A DNA stretch of 32,645 nucleotides, from the NCBI GenBank assembly GCA_006514895.1, contig VDMG01000142.1, positions 1 through 32,645 on the forward strand. The letters are read 5' to 3'. This document shows positions 22,806-31,741 of the stretch, piece by piece. The notes under the pieces were generated by a model. It had not been told where the DNA came from. It did no database searches and saw only the letters and a program-made list of their open reading frames with translations. This stretch comes from Beijerinckiaceae bacterium (lineage in GTDB: Bacteria; Pseudomonadota; Alphaproteobacteria; Rhizobiales; Beijerinckiaceae). A program made the translations under genes and the position numbers. Position 1 is the stretch's first letter, and each line of letters starts with the position of its first letter.

Positions 22806-24989
22806 ATGCGCAATCTTCACTTGTCTGCCCTTGCTCATCAAAAAACGCCGCCTCCGGTCGAGAAGCGCCGCGTTGAAACGAGCCTGCACGGGGTCACGCT
22901 GAGTGACGACTACGGGTGGCTCAAGGCGGAGAATTGGCAGGAGATTTTGCGCAATCCCGCCGCCTTGCCGAGCGATATCCGTGCCGTGATCGAGGCCGAG
23001 AATAGCTACGCGCGGGCTGTGCTCGCGCCGGCCGGGAAACTGCGCGCGGCGCTTGTCAAGGAGATGCGCGGGCGGATCAAGGAAGACGACTCCGAAGTTC
23101 CCCGGGCGGATGGTCCGTGGCTCTATTATGCCCGCCACACCGCTGGGGGACAGCACCCGCTCTTTTGCCGCGTCAAGCGCTCCGGCGGGGCGGCTGAAAT
23201 TCTGCTCGATGGCGACGCGGAAGGGCGCGGCAAGAGCTTCTTTGACATCGGAACTGCCTGCCACTCCCCGGATCACACCAAACTTTGCTGGAGCGCCGAC
23301 GAGACGGGCGCGGAACTTTATGCGATCCGCGTCCGCGGCCTCGGCAGCGGCCAAGCGGACGCCGGGAATGCGGCGGCGGACAGCCCGGAGGTGATCGCCG
23401 ATACCGACGGCAGTCTCGTTTGGATGGCCGATTCCAGCGGTTTTTATTATGTGCGGACCGATGAGAATCACCGGCCCGCCGAGGTTTTCCGGCACAGGAT
23501 CGGCAGCGATCCCGCAGCCGACGTCCGCGTCTTCGAGGAGCACGATCCGGGTCTGTTCATTCATATCCGGCGCAGCCAATCGGCGCGCTTCGCCATCATA
23601 AGCGTGGACGATCACGATTCGTCCGAAACTCATCTGCTCGATCTCGCCGACGCCAGCGCCACACCCTTCCTCGTCGAGCCTCGCGCGCCGGGGCTGCACT
23701 ATGATGTCGAACATCGTGGCGACCGGCTTTTTATCCGCACCAACGCCGATGGGGCCGAGGATTTCAAGATCATGAGCGCGCCTCTGGCGAACCCGGCGAA
23801 ATCCTTCTGGATAGAGGAAGTGCCGCACCAGCGCGGGCGCATGATCATCAGAATCGCCGTTTATCCGGATTACCTCGTGCGCATCGAGCGCGACGCCGGC
23901 CTGCCGCGCATCGTCATCCGGCATTTTGCAAACGGCGGAGAACATGCCATCGCATTCGCGGAAGAAGCCTATTCGCTCGGCCTCGAAGAACGTCTGGAAT
24001 ATGAGATGGAAACGTTGAGATTCATCTTCTCGTCAATGACGACGCCGTGGGAAACCTATGACTACAATCTCGCAACCCGCGAAAGAATTCTGCGCAAACG
24101 TCAGATCATTCCCTCGGGTCACGATCCGTCGAACTATGTGACGCGGCGGCTTTTCGCGGCCGCTCCCGACGGCGAACAGATTCCGATCTCGCTTCTTTAC
24201 CGCGCCGATCTATTATTGGACCAATCTGCCCCCCTGTTGCTCTACGGATATGGCGCTTACGGCTCGCACGTGCCCGCTTCATTTTCCGCGACCCGTCTCA
24301 GCCTCGTCGATCGCGGTTTCGTCTATGCGATCGCGCATGTGCGCGGCGGCACCGACAAAGGCTGGTACTGGTACACCGATGGAAAATTGAGCAAGAAACC
24401 GAACACCATCACCGATTTCATCCGCGCGGCGCGACATCTCATTGCTTGCGGCTACACGCGCGCGGGGCGGATCGTGGCGGAAGGCGGCAGCGCGGGCGGA
24501 ATGCTCATGGGCGCCGCCGTCAATCTCGCTCCTGAATTATTCGCAGGGGTCATCGCGGACGTGCCTTTTGTCGATGTCTTGAACACGATGCTCGATGCGA
24601 GCTTGCCTTTGACTCCGCCAGAATGGCTTGAGTGGGGCAATCCGATCGCCGACCCGGCGGCCTTCGCGGTCATGCGCTCCTATTCGCCCTATGACAATGT
24701 CGAAGCCAAACCTTACCCGGCGATTCTGGCACTTGGCGGCCTTACCGATCCGCGCGTTACCTATTGGGAGCCTTTGAAATGGGTTACGAAACTTCGCGCC
24801 GTGACAACGGGCGATAGGCCAATCCTCCTCAAGACCAATATGGGCGCCGGACATGGCGGCGCGCCGGGACGCCTCGACCATCTGGACGAAGTGGCGCTGC
24901 ATTACGCCTTTGCCCTCGCCTGTGTCGAAGGGATGAGAGCAGCAATAGGACCGCCTACTCTTGTGAAGTCCGTGCTTCCGATTCCATGA
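22806..24989 (+). CDS. ptrB: S9A serine peptidase, oligopeptidase B type
   Basis: This 727-residue prolyl-oligopeptidase-family enzyme cleaves short peptides, after basic residues if it is true oligopeptidase B. It has an N-terminal beta-propeller gate (about 75-430) and a C-terminal alpha/beta hydrolase with S562 (EGGSAGGMLMG), D648 (LGGLTDPRV) and H683 (GAGHGGAPGR). The N-terminal DDYGWLKAENWQEILRNP is characteristic of PtrB. There is no signal peptide, so it acts in the cytoplasm. GAAGGA precedes the ATG by about 8 bases. The 3' end overlaps the convergent gene at 24955 by 35 bases. The family is certain; the symbol rests on similarity to PtrB rather than PREP. Confidence 0.93.
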   Translation: MRNLHLSALAHQKTPPPVEKRRVETSLHGVTLSDDYGWLKAENWQEILRNPAALPSDIRAVIEAENSYARAVLAPAGKLRAALVKEMRGRIKEDDSEVPRADGPWLYYARHTAGGQHPLFCRVKRSGGAAEILLDGDAEGRGKSFFDIGTACHSPDHTKLCWSADETGAELYAIRVRGLGSGQADAGNAAADSPEVIADTDGSLVWMADSSGFYYVRTDENHRPAEVFRHRIGSDPAADVRVFEEHDPGLFIHIRRSQSARFAIISVDDHDSSETHLLDLADASATPFLVEPRAPGLHYDVEHRGDRLFIRTNADGAEDFKIMSAPLANPAKSFWIEEVPHQRGRMIIRIAVYPDYLVRIERDAGLPRIVIRHFANGGEHAIAFAEEAYSLGLEERLEYEMETLRFIFSSMTTPWETYDYNLATRERILRKRQIIPSGHDPSNYVTRRLFAAAPDGEQIPISLLYRADLLLDQSAPLLLYGYGAYGSHVPASFSATRLSLVDRGFVYAIAHVRGGTDKGWYWYTDGKLSKKPNTITDFIRAARHLIACGYTRAGRIVAEGGSAGGMLMGAAVNLAPELFAGVIADVPFVDVLNTMLDASLPLTPPEWLEWGNPIADPAAFAVMRSYSPYDNVEAKPYPAILALGGLTDPRVTYWEPLKWVTKLRAVTTGDRPILLKTNMGAGHGGAPGRLDHLDEVALHYAFALACVEGMRAAIGPPTLVKSVLPIP

Positions 24990-26133
24990 AGGCTTTGAGT
25001 TCGGCCATGGACTTAAAATGAAACACCGCGTGTTCGGTCCGCGCTTCGATGGAACCGTCGGAATACATCACGTATGAGGTTCCCGCACTTTCATACTGCC
25101 CCACGATTGCGAGCTCCTGGGTACTAGAGACAAGCGGCGGCGGTTCCGGCGAAAGGTCTTCAACAGCTCCGGTTCTGGCTTCGGATTCATCTGGCGGCAC
25201 GAGGTCCGGGTTTGCCGGTTCGAGTGGTTCGGCCGAAGGCTCCACGTCTTCGGTTCGCGAATCCAGCGCCTTGTCCAATTCGATAAAAAGCTCCTCCTCG
25301 AAGATCCTGTCAATGGAAGCAATTTCGGCCGGCCAGTTTGTGCCCATTTCGGATTGCGCCTCGGGCTCTCCGGGGGTGTAACGCATTTCCGGTGGGGTCT
25401 GCCCGATCGGCGGCTCTTCACTTTTATCCCCCGCTATAGCCTCGTCGAATAGGCCAGGCTCACCGCCCGCGCGCCATGCGCGTTCCGCGGGCATCTCTCC
25501 TGCCGGAGCGAAGGCGGCCCGCGTTTCCGCCTTATCCTCCGCTTTTTCCGCCGCAACCTCCGCCGGCGTGTCGAAGCCCGGCTCAGACGGCGGCTCCGCC
25601 GCGGTTTGTGCCGCCACTCCGACGCGCGAAGAAGGGGGACTATTCTGCGAGGAATAATCAGACTCTGCTGTTCCTCTCGGCGTGGGCAACACCGCCCCGC
25701 GAGACTTCAAGAGGCTTCGCGCGGCCGTGAGGTTGGAGCGCATTGGGCGCTGCGGCCAGCTTCGCACGCCGCCGGCCGGCGGGATGGCTTGTGGGGGCGC
25801 CGCGGCCATGGGCGGAACAGCCCCGGGCACCATCGAAGCCTCGGGCGTGACTCTAGGGGAATACTCGCGATGCGGTTCGCCAGCCATCCGGCGAGACAAT
25901 TCGCGCAGCGGCGGTGTAATGCTTTCCCCGGATTTGAGGGAAGCGTGCATGCTGGAGAGCCTGTGCAAGATCAAGCCGAGCGCAAGCGTCACAATTCCGC
26001 CAGAGAAGGCCATGGAACCGGCGATGACGCTGGCCCAGCCGCGCTCGACCTGAATGATTCCATAGCCCGCGTAGATCGCAAAAGCTCCGCACAGCGAGAG
26101 GAAAGCACCTAGAGCAAGGACCAAATAGCTCAT
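24955..26133 (-). CDS. two-TM membrane protein with a long Pro/Glu-rich cytoplasmic region
   Basis: This 392-residue protein starts with two membrane helices (about 4-24 and 35-58), followed by a disordered region rich in Pro, Ala and Glu up to about residue 345. It ends in a compact, conserved-looking segment (SAGTSYVMYSDGSIEARTEH, then AVFHFKSMAELKAFMESEA). That end segment, with 'YSDGSIEA' and 'F.SM.ELK.F', is often seen at the C-terminus of uncharacterised Hyphomicrobiales membrane proteins. I do not know its function. It is monocistronic and convergent with the S9 peptidase. The antisense frames inside it are shadows caused by the repetitive codons. Confidence 0.75.
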   Translation of the reverse strand: MSYLVLALGAFLSLCGAFAIYAGYGIIQVERGWASVIAGSMAFSGGIVTLALGLILHRLSSMHASLKSGESITPPLRELSRRMAGEPHREYSPRVTPEASMVPGAVPPMAAAPPQAIPPAGGVRSWPQRPMRSNLTAARSLLKSRGAVLPTPRGTAESDYSSQNSPPSSRVGVAAQTAAEPPSEPGFDTPAEVAAEKAEDKAETRAAFAPAGEMPAERAWRAGGEPGLFDEAIAGDKSEEPPIGQTPPEMRYTPGEPEAQSEMGTNWPAEIASIDRIFEEELFIELDKALDSRTEDVEPSAEPLEPANPDLVPPDESEARTGAVEDLSPEPPPLVSSTQELAIVGQYESAGTSYVMYSDGSIEARTEHAVFHFKSMAELKAFMESEARTSQE

Positions 26134-26457
26134 TTTTTATCCACGCCTCAGCCCTCGAGATAAGCCGCCGTTCATACGATCATATCAGCGAATTTCCGCA
26201 CACAAGCCAAGATCCGGCTCCCGGCCGAAGTCCGGTCTCCCGTGGCCCCTCATTCGTCCTCGTTCCGGTGCACGCGCGCCGCGCCAAATCACAATTTAAA
26301 GCTTGGCGGAACTTCCCTCTGCATTAAACCTGTTCACGATAGGTTGCCGTCGTCTTTCCAGCCCTCTGTAAAATCAATGTCTTGCCGGACTAACTGTCCA
26401 GGGCTATCTGTAACTGGTTGCCACAAATCACGCAACTGGTTAGGACAGAACCTAGGA
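26134..26457. other. intergenic region at the left edge of the decayed island
   Basis: These 324 bases hold no gene I can support. AACTGGTT occurs twice (near 26413 and 26434) shortly before the integrase remnant. No tRNA gene, and hence no obvious attachment site, is visible. Confidence 0.4.
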
Positions 26458-27328
26458 TGAGAAAAATAAACCGTCTATCCGCGCGCGCAGTCGCAACCTT
26501 AACTAAAGTCGAGGCGTCACGCCGATGGCGGCGACCTCTATTTGAGGGTCGATAAGACCGGCGCGAAACGCTGGACGTTCATGTACGAACAGGACGGCAG
26601 ACAGCGTGAAGCCGGGCTCGGTGGCGTCAATTCCGTTCCACTTGCCAAGGCTCGGGTCCTCGCTGCCGAGTTCCGCGAAGCCATCGCCGCTGGCAGGGAC
26701 CCGGTCGCCGAGCGGAAGGCTGCTCGTCAGGCACAGCGGAGCCGTAAGACGTTCGGTCAGTGCGATAGCCGACGTTCGTTCCGGCGTTCCTGACATGCCT
26801 CCATACCCGGCAGTCCGTTGCGGCTCTAGCTTTGGAATTTGCAGTCTTGACAGTAGCGGGCACCAATGAAGTGCTCGGCGCAAAATGGGGCGAGATCGAC
26901 GCCGAAAATGGTGTCTGGAGGGTTCCGGCTTGTCGCATGAAGGGCGGGCGCGCGCATCGCGTCCCGTTATCCCGGCGCGCCGCGGCCATTCTGGCAGAAC
27001 TCGCCAAGGCCAAGGCCGGGGATTTCATCTTTCCTGGTCAGCAACCGGGCCGACATATTTCAAGCCTCGAAATAATCATGGCTCGCATGAAGGTCGACGC
27101 GACGGTTCACGGTTTTAGGTCAAGCTTCTCTGATTGGGCGTCAGAGACGACCAACTTCCCGCGGGAAGTTATCGAACATGCCTGGCTCACCTTGTTGGTA
27201 GCAACGTCGAGCGGAGCTATCGGCGCGGTGATATCCTCGAAAAGCGCAGGATTGTCCTACAAGCTTGGAGCAGCTTTTGCGATCTGTCCGATCGCGGCAA
27301 TGTGGTTCCGATCGCGCGGATAGGTTAA
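26458..27328 (+). pseudogene. P4-type tyrosine integrase, core deleted and frameshifted
   Basis: The start MRKINRLSARAVATLTKVEA shifts frame near 26515 to HADGGDLYLRVDKTGAKRW and continues with the DUF4102 arm-binding domain to RKTFGQ (about 26755). The middle 150 or so residues (core-binding domain and start of the catalytic domain) are missing. Sequence resumes as FLTCLHTRQSVAALALEF, then VLGAKWGEIDAENGVWRVPA, VHGFRSSFSDWASE, and after another shift near 27180 LAHLVGSNVERSYRRGD. The expected catalytic Arg in the 'TAARTGEVLGA' position is replaced (TVAGTNEVLGA). HxxR and the final Tyr survive. It is therefore inactive. It marks the left end of a former genomic island running right to at least 29107. 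Confidence 0.9.
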
Positions 27329-27573
27329 CATAGCTACGCGGGGCTAGGCTTAGCGGTCCGAATGTCGAGAGCATCCCTCGATTGCCCCGTGCTTCCTTTT
27401 GGGTGAGAGCAGGATGCGCTCGAAGTGGCCGCCATTTAATCCGCCTATCATCGGGCATTTTTGCGCCAGCGGCTCTTGCGGGAGCAATACCCGCTCACTC
27501 TTAACGCCCTTTATTTCCGGTTTTGGACGCCGGGAAAAGGCCACTTTCTCGACGAAGTCCTTAAAAACATCCT

Positions 27574-28123
27574 TTGTGGTCGCTTCGCGTTGTCGCACGC
27601 TGGGCAGCCCCGTGGCGTGACAGAGAAGCATTTGTCAACGCAGCCGGGATTAAAGCGTGCTGCATTCGGTATGCGAAGGATGGCACCGCCTGCCTGGTGC
27701 CAAAAAAATTGGTCGTCTTTGACAACGAGGACGAGATTCAAACCCTGCTCGATTCGGGGCAAGTCCCTTATACAGACCTCCGATTCGCGGAAGCGGAAGC
27801 CGCCCAACTATGGCCGGTGCGCCGTGGCGCGAATGGAGACGAATGGCGAGGAACGGAAATCGTCGACGATTGGATCATTAGGGATGAGACAGAACGCGCC
27901 GATTGGCTGCGTTGGATAAAACCCGCCGACCGGCACCTTACCTATGATGAGGTGCACACACTGCTCGATAAAGAGCTGCGCGCGCGATTGGAAGCTAGAC
28001 CAGACAACCGCGCTGGAGCTGGTCAAGGCCATCGATCCGAGCTGGACAAGGGCGGCGGTAGAAACCGTCCTCGTGGATAACCGGCAAACGCGGCGCAGGA
28101 CGCCCAACCAAAAAAGCCTATGA
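27574..28123 (+). pseudogene. unknown island gene with a frameshift
   Basis: One frame reads AAGIKACCIRYAKDGTACLV, PKKLVVFDNEDEIQTLLDSG, QVPYTDLRFAEAEAAQLWPV and on to LLDKELRARLE. A one-base shift near 27995 then gives a natural continuation (LDQTTALELVKAIDPSWTRA, then AVETVLVDNRQTRRRTPNQK) to TGA at 28121-28123. Without the shift the protein ends in a Gly/Arg-rich tail. I do not recognise the family. Its position between the integrase and the AlpA-like gene suggests an accessory gene of the same island. The start is uncertain. The 245 bases before it (27329-27573) hold only short uninformative frames. Confidence 0.5.
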
Positions 28124-28238
28124 GGAATTAATTCGCAAAAATAATTCTCCAGAAAGTTGACCCTTGCGAATTTGCGAATAATGCAAGCCCCAACCTTGTG
28201 TGCTTCATGGCGAGTTACCGAAATTAAAGGTAACTCGA

Positions 28239-28491
28239 ATGACCCTCCCAAACCCCAACCGTACCGGCCGCAAGCGCCGGGTTCCTATCGATCCGTCGAT
28301 CCTCGCCGTCGCTGAAACCCTCCGCGTCAATGATGCCGTCCAGATCAGCGGACTCAGTCGCAGCTCCCTTTATAAAGGTCTGGCCGCAAGTCACCTTCAA
28401 GGAAATCATTTACCTTGGATTCCGCAAACGGGACCTCGTTATCAACCGCACCGATCATCCCCTGATTGGGCGCCTGGCAGGAGCCTCCTGA
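28239..28491 (+). pseudogene. AlpA-like helix-turn-helix (excisionase-type) remnant
   Basis: MTLPNPNRTGRKRRVP at the start and LRVNDAVQISGLSRSSLYK (about residues 28-46) are the winged-helix signature of AlpA/DNA-binding excisionase proteins in genomic islands. After SLYK the original frame is lost. Another frame (IIYLGFRKRDLVIN, then IGRLAGAS) ends at TGA 28489-28491, overlapping the next gene's ATG as TGATG. That overlap supports the shifted reading as the ancestral one. Intact proteins of this type control excision or island genes. Its presence between integrase and polymerase remnants fits that order. Confidence 0.7.
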
Positions 28492-29107
28492 TGAACCCGT
28501 CCTTTTATTCCACAATTCTCGACCTTCCATTCGACGAGATCAATTTGGTCGACACGGAATATCGTTCCAGCCCGGGCAACCGGCCCGAACCGGTCTGTCT
28601 CATCCGTTGGGAACTCAGGAGGGGCTTAAAGCAGAGGTTCTGGATCAACGAGCTCGGCGCGGAGCAGCCCTATTCCATCGGCAAAGATGCGGCGGCCGAG
28701 CTCAGCTTCCACAAGGCTATGGGTTGGCCCCTGCCTAAGAACAATCTTGATCTCTTCATTGAGCACCGCAATGCCACGAACGGGCGCAATCTCCCGCAAG
28801 GAAACACTCATAGGCGCCCTCATCCTTCGCCGCCTCGATAGCATTGGCTCTGAGACCAAAGAGCTGATGCGCGATCTCATCCTGCGTGGCGGGAGATTGC
28901 GGCGATCCTCGATTATTGTGAAAGCGATGTCGCAGCCTTGCTCCGCCTTCTCACCGTGCGCGCCTGCAGCCGCCGGAGGGACATGCACTCATCTATTTTG
29001 ACTGGGCGCAGCAAGAGTTTGGTACGGCTGCCGCTCTCAGCAATGATCCCAATATGATCGAAGCGTATACGTCATATGAGCGAAGCGTATACGGTTGCGC
29101 CGCCTAA
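28491..29107 (+). pseudogene. phage-type family A DNA polymerase remnant
   Basis: The N-terminal exonuclease-like part is clear: STILDLPFDEINLVDTEYRS, SPGNRPEPVCLIRWELRR, AELSFHKAMGWPL, LDLFIEHRNATNGRNLPQGN. A shift near 28800 moves to LIGALILRRLDSIGSETKEL. After further shifts and a large deletion (between about 28930 and 28985) comes the polymerase motif A region YFDWAQQEFGTAAALSNDPN, then a stop. A full protein of this kind has about 600-700 residues; about 200 remain. AGGAGCCTCCTG precedes the ATG. Such polymerases occur in alphaproteobacterial prophages and islands and presumably serve their replication. This copy is dead. Confidence 0.75.
29059..29093 (+). repeat. 13-base direct repeat at the end of the polymerase remnant
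   Basis: CGAAGCGTATACG occurs at 29059-29071 and 29081-29093. The second copy alters the expected protein sequence just after motif A (MIEAYTSYERSVYG), so it looks like a local duplication or a recombination scar at the right end of the decayed segment. Confidence 0.5.
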
Positions 29108-30374
29108 AAGCCGCGGAACGTGACGGCGGGTTGACCGAAAAGCGCCAAGTTCTTGCCCAACAGCACAGGCGCGGCAATACCGATCAAAAATGCGAATCCG
29201 AGCTTGGCAGATCGCCACAAATTGCGCCAAGAGCTGTACGATAGCGGGCTTGGTGCCAAGCCCAACGGCAACGGCAACGACAATGCCAGTGGCGCATGGC
29301 AGGAAAAGAGGCGGAAATTAGCCCCGCATGACGGCCATGGCGGCCGAGATCATCGGAAACGATTTTCACGGCCATTGCCGCCAGTCGCATGCGATTGATC
29401 TGCACTTGCGCGAACGGCCAAACGCGCCCCGTCTTGCAAGTGGCCTTACTATTTCGATTTTTTCGCAGGGATGACATCGCCGAGCTGCAATGCCGGAACG
29501 CGTCAACCTGTAATGCGGTTAACCGGGGTCCACACAAAATATTGAAGATCGGGAGGGGTCGCGGGCATTCGGAAAAAGGTGCGAGCGGCGAGTGTGCAGT
29601 ACATGCTGCGCCGCGCATGCGCACCGCCAATAGGAGCAGAACAGATGCCTGGTGCAACTGATTACACGGCAACTTACACGGCAACAAACTTGCTGAACTA
29701 CATCACCGGGCAGCTCGCCGGACGGCGTACCCCGCAGACGCCTGCCGGGTCGAAAAAGGATCGACCGCCGCGGTTTCGGCGGGCAAGCATTGCCCTGGAG
29801 ACGACGCCGCCGCTTCACGTCGCGCGGGTCATGGTGTACGGAATCCACTTGTAATTGCTGAGTGCAGCCCGCCAATCTCTTCGATGCGCCTGACACGTCC
29901 GGGCCGGAGTTCCAGCTTATAGGCGGTGGCGCGGTGGCGGCCTGAACCTCGCGATATATAGACCTTTTGGGAAGGTGGGCTACGGCGCCCGTCTCCGCTG
30001 TTGCGCACCTTTTTCCGAATGCCGGAGACCATGAGTTCCAGAGCAAACCGAACTGACGGGGACGTCTAAACGTACCCCCTTGTATTACAAGATAATTTAA
30101 GGAGGGACGAGCTGGCGCGCAACCCGTACCGGCCAGTATGGGGTCTCCAAGTACCTTTCATGGACCCAAGGACCTCGGCCACGGCCGGGCATTTGAAAGT
30201 GGGCGGCGCCGCGCAGCTCTTCCGCCATTTGGATGGCACCGTCGTGTGGCAGCGGTGACCGCTGGCAGGCTTTGGGCGGTTGCCTGTACAACCCACACTG
30301 CCAATGAAGGCCGTCAGCATGGCGCCCTGGCGATAAGCACAAAAAAGTGCATATAAGTCAACCAAACGTGTAAC
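29108..30374. other. region without a supportable gene
   Basis: These 1.27 kb hold many short frames on both strands but none with a ribosome binding site, codon use and composition that agree. The best candidates are a + strand frame at 29645 (MPGATDYTATYTATNLLNYI, with TAGGAGCA upstream) and a minus-strand frame at 29829-30032 (KVYISRGSGRHRATAYKLEL). Both lack recognisable homology and may be phage gene fragments. I take the region as eroded island DNA joining the dead element to the intact operon on the right. Confidence 0.4.
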
Positions 30375-30437
30375 CAGTATCTTATACTGAATAAAGCTCG
30401 AAGTTAATTTTGTATATTATACTTATTGCTCGAAGTT
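30375..30437. promoter_or_regulatory. candidate operator/promoter of the XRE operon
   Basis: CAGTAT-CTT-ATACTG (30375-30389) is a perfect inverted repeat. GCTCGAAGTT occurs twice in direct orientation (30396-30405 and 30428-30437), 32 bases apart or about three helical turns. Between them lies the AT-rich, -10-like TGTATATTATACT. This group starts 125 bases before the XRE regulator, so it may be its own operator. The base composition is strikingly lower in GC than the surroundings. Confidence 0.45.
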
Positions 30438-30499
30438 TCCCCCAACATAATAAAGCGCTTGTATTGACACGGAAATGCAGTGAGCTGCATCCTGCGTTC

Positions 30500-30823
30500 A
30501 TGATCTCCGCCCAACAGCTTCACACCGGCCGCATTTCGCTCGGCTTGAACGTCGCACAATTGGCGAAGCTTGCCGGTGTCGCGCCAAACTCGATTTGGGC
30601 GATCGAACGGGGTGCAGATTTTAAAGCCTCGACGATGCAGGCGCTCGAAAGCACATTAAGGGACGCGGGGGTTCTGTTCGCCCCCGGCCGCGTCGGCGTC
30701 AAGATGCATTGGATTCAAGGCCGACCCGAAAGCGCCGAGATAAGGGCTGGCGTCTTGGGGATTATCAACGCTGAGCGGAAGAGCCGCGGCCAGGCGCCCT
30801 ACGCCGACATGGAGGGCGCATGA
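30500..30823 (+). CDS. XRE-family helix-turn-helix regulator
   Basis: This 107-residue protein has an N-terminal Cro/CI-type HTH: QLHTGRISLGLNVAQLAKLA, then GVAPNSIWAIERGADF (about residues 5-40). It is followed by TMQALESTLRDAGVLFAPG, as in many short phage and island regulators. The frame is open from 30410, but ATG 30500 starts the HTH at the expected place. Its stop overlaps the next ATG (ATGA), so it is the first gene of a coupled operon. The palindrome and direct repeats at 30375-30437 are likely targets (inference). The C-terminal part (MHWIQGRPESAEIRAGVLGI) has no motif I know. Unlike the island genes to the left, it is intact. Confidence 0.82.
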   Translation: MISAQQLHTGRISLGLNVAQLAKLAGVAPNSIWAIERGADFKASTMQALESTLRDAGVLFAPGRVGVKMHWIQGRPESAEIRAGVLGIINAERKSRGQAPYADMEGA

Positions 30824-31059
30824 TGAACAGCGCTGAGATCGAGGGGCTGTACGAATTGCGGCTCGCGCTTGACGATACGCAGCGCAGCGCGCGCGCCGTT
30901 GCCGAGCTGCGTGAAGGACTGGCGGGGCTCGGCTGCCAGGTCGACGTTAAATCCGAACTCTGGCAAGACGTGGCCAATGCGCAGCGCGCAGTCGAAACCG
31001 CTTATCTGAACATTTATGACTTCGTAAAATCGCAAGCCCGAAGGAGCTTGGAACGATGA
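30820..31059 (+). CDS. small helical protein of unknown function
   Basis: A 79-residue protein, mostly alpha-helical and charged (EIEGLYELRLALDDTQRSAR, AVAELREGLAGL), with one Cys and no membrane segment. It could form a coiled coil. It overlaps the regulator before it and the next gene by 4 bases each (ATGA), which is strong support that it is real. I recognise no family. Confidence 0.65.
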   Translation: MMNSAEIEGLYELRLALDDTQRSARAVAELREGLAGLGCQVDVKSELWQDVANAQRAVETAYLNIYDFVKSQARRSLER

Positions 31060-31736
31060 ACACACATGCCGCCGCGCCGACCCTGGACAGCTTTCTGAAG
31101 GTTCACGGGCTGACCATGGCGAGCTTTGACAGCAAGAGCCTTGATGAGGCCTTGCGCATGACCGGGCTTGATGATCGGGCGCTAAGCGGCCTTGGCGACG
31201 CGCATCGCGATCGGTCGCTCATTGTTCGAGGTGCCCTGCTCGATAGGCTTGCCCGCGCCAAGGTGGACAACAACGATAGCGACCCAACGCCCTACCCGGA
31301 TGAAGACACTGGCGATGAAAATACGGATGGCGATGACGAGTCTCCTTCGGAGCCTAGGGATAAATCGAAGAAGAAAGCAAAGCCCGCCAAAGCCGATGAC
31401 GAAGACGACGCGGAAACCTCGAATACCGACGCCGCTCTGGAAACTCTAGCCATCGACGGCTACGAGCGCGGCGTGCGCGCCACGGCCGATGCGATCATTC
31501 TCGCGTGGCAACGTGCACGCCGCCCGGAGCCGCCTCCAAAGCCAAGCGCGAGCGATGACCGCGTGATCGCCGCCGAAATCCGCGCCGGATATCCGATCAC
31601 CGCGGCTCAAATCGATTATTGCGCTCGCAAGGCGCGGGGCCTTGTTGCCCCCGAGCCACCGCCGAAAGGATCGTATGCCCGCATGATCTTGGACGCCGAT
31701 CGCAAGGCCCGCAATCTCCCGCCCCTGGAAGGGTAA
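31056..31736 (+). CDS. unknown protein with an acidic low-complexity middle
   Basis: This 226-residue protein has an N-terminal helical part (LDSFLKVHGLTMASFDSKSL), an acidic then lysine-rich linker (about residues 68-120, rich in Asp, Glu, then KKKAKPAK), and a C-terminal helical part (YERGVRATADAIILAWQRAR, later YPITAAQIDYCARKARGL, SYARMILDADRKARNLPPLE). The shape suggests two small domains on a flexible tether, possibly a nucleic acid- or protein-binding accessory factor. It overlaps the previous gene by ATGA and ends 5 bases before the alpha-CTD gene. No family is recognised. Confidence 0.7.
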   Translation: MNTHAAAPTLDSFLKVHGLTMASFDSKSLDEALRMTGLDDRALSGLGDAHRDRSLIVRGALLDRLARAKVDNNDSDPTPYPDEDTGDENTDGDDESPSEPRDKSKKKAKPAKADDEDDAETSNTDAALETLAIDGYERGVRATADAIILAWQRARRPEPPPKPSASDDRVIAAEIRAGYPITAAQIDYCARKARGLVAPEPPPKGSYARMILDADRKARNLPPLEG

Positions 31737-31741
31737 ACAAC

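Noticed and set aside
29184-30046. Long minus-strand frames at 29184-29687 and 29519-30046
   Set aside because: They are rich in Cys, Arg, His and Trp, overlap each other in different frames, and lack ribosome binding sites; typical of non-coding GC-rich DNA.
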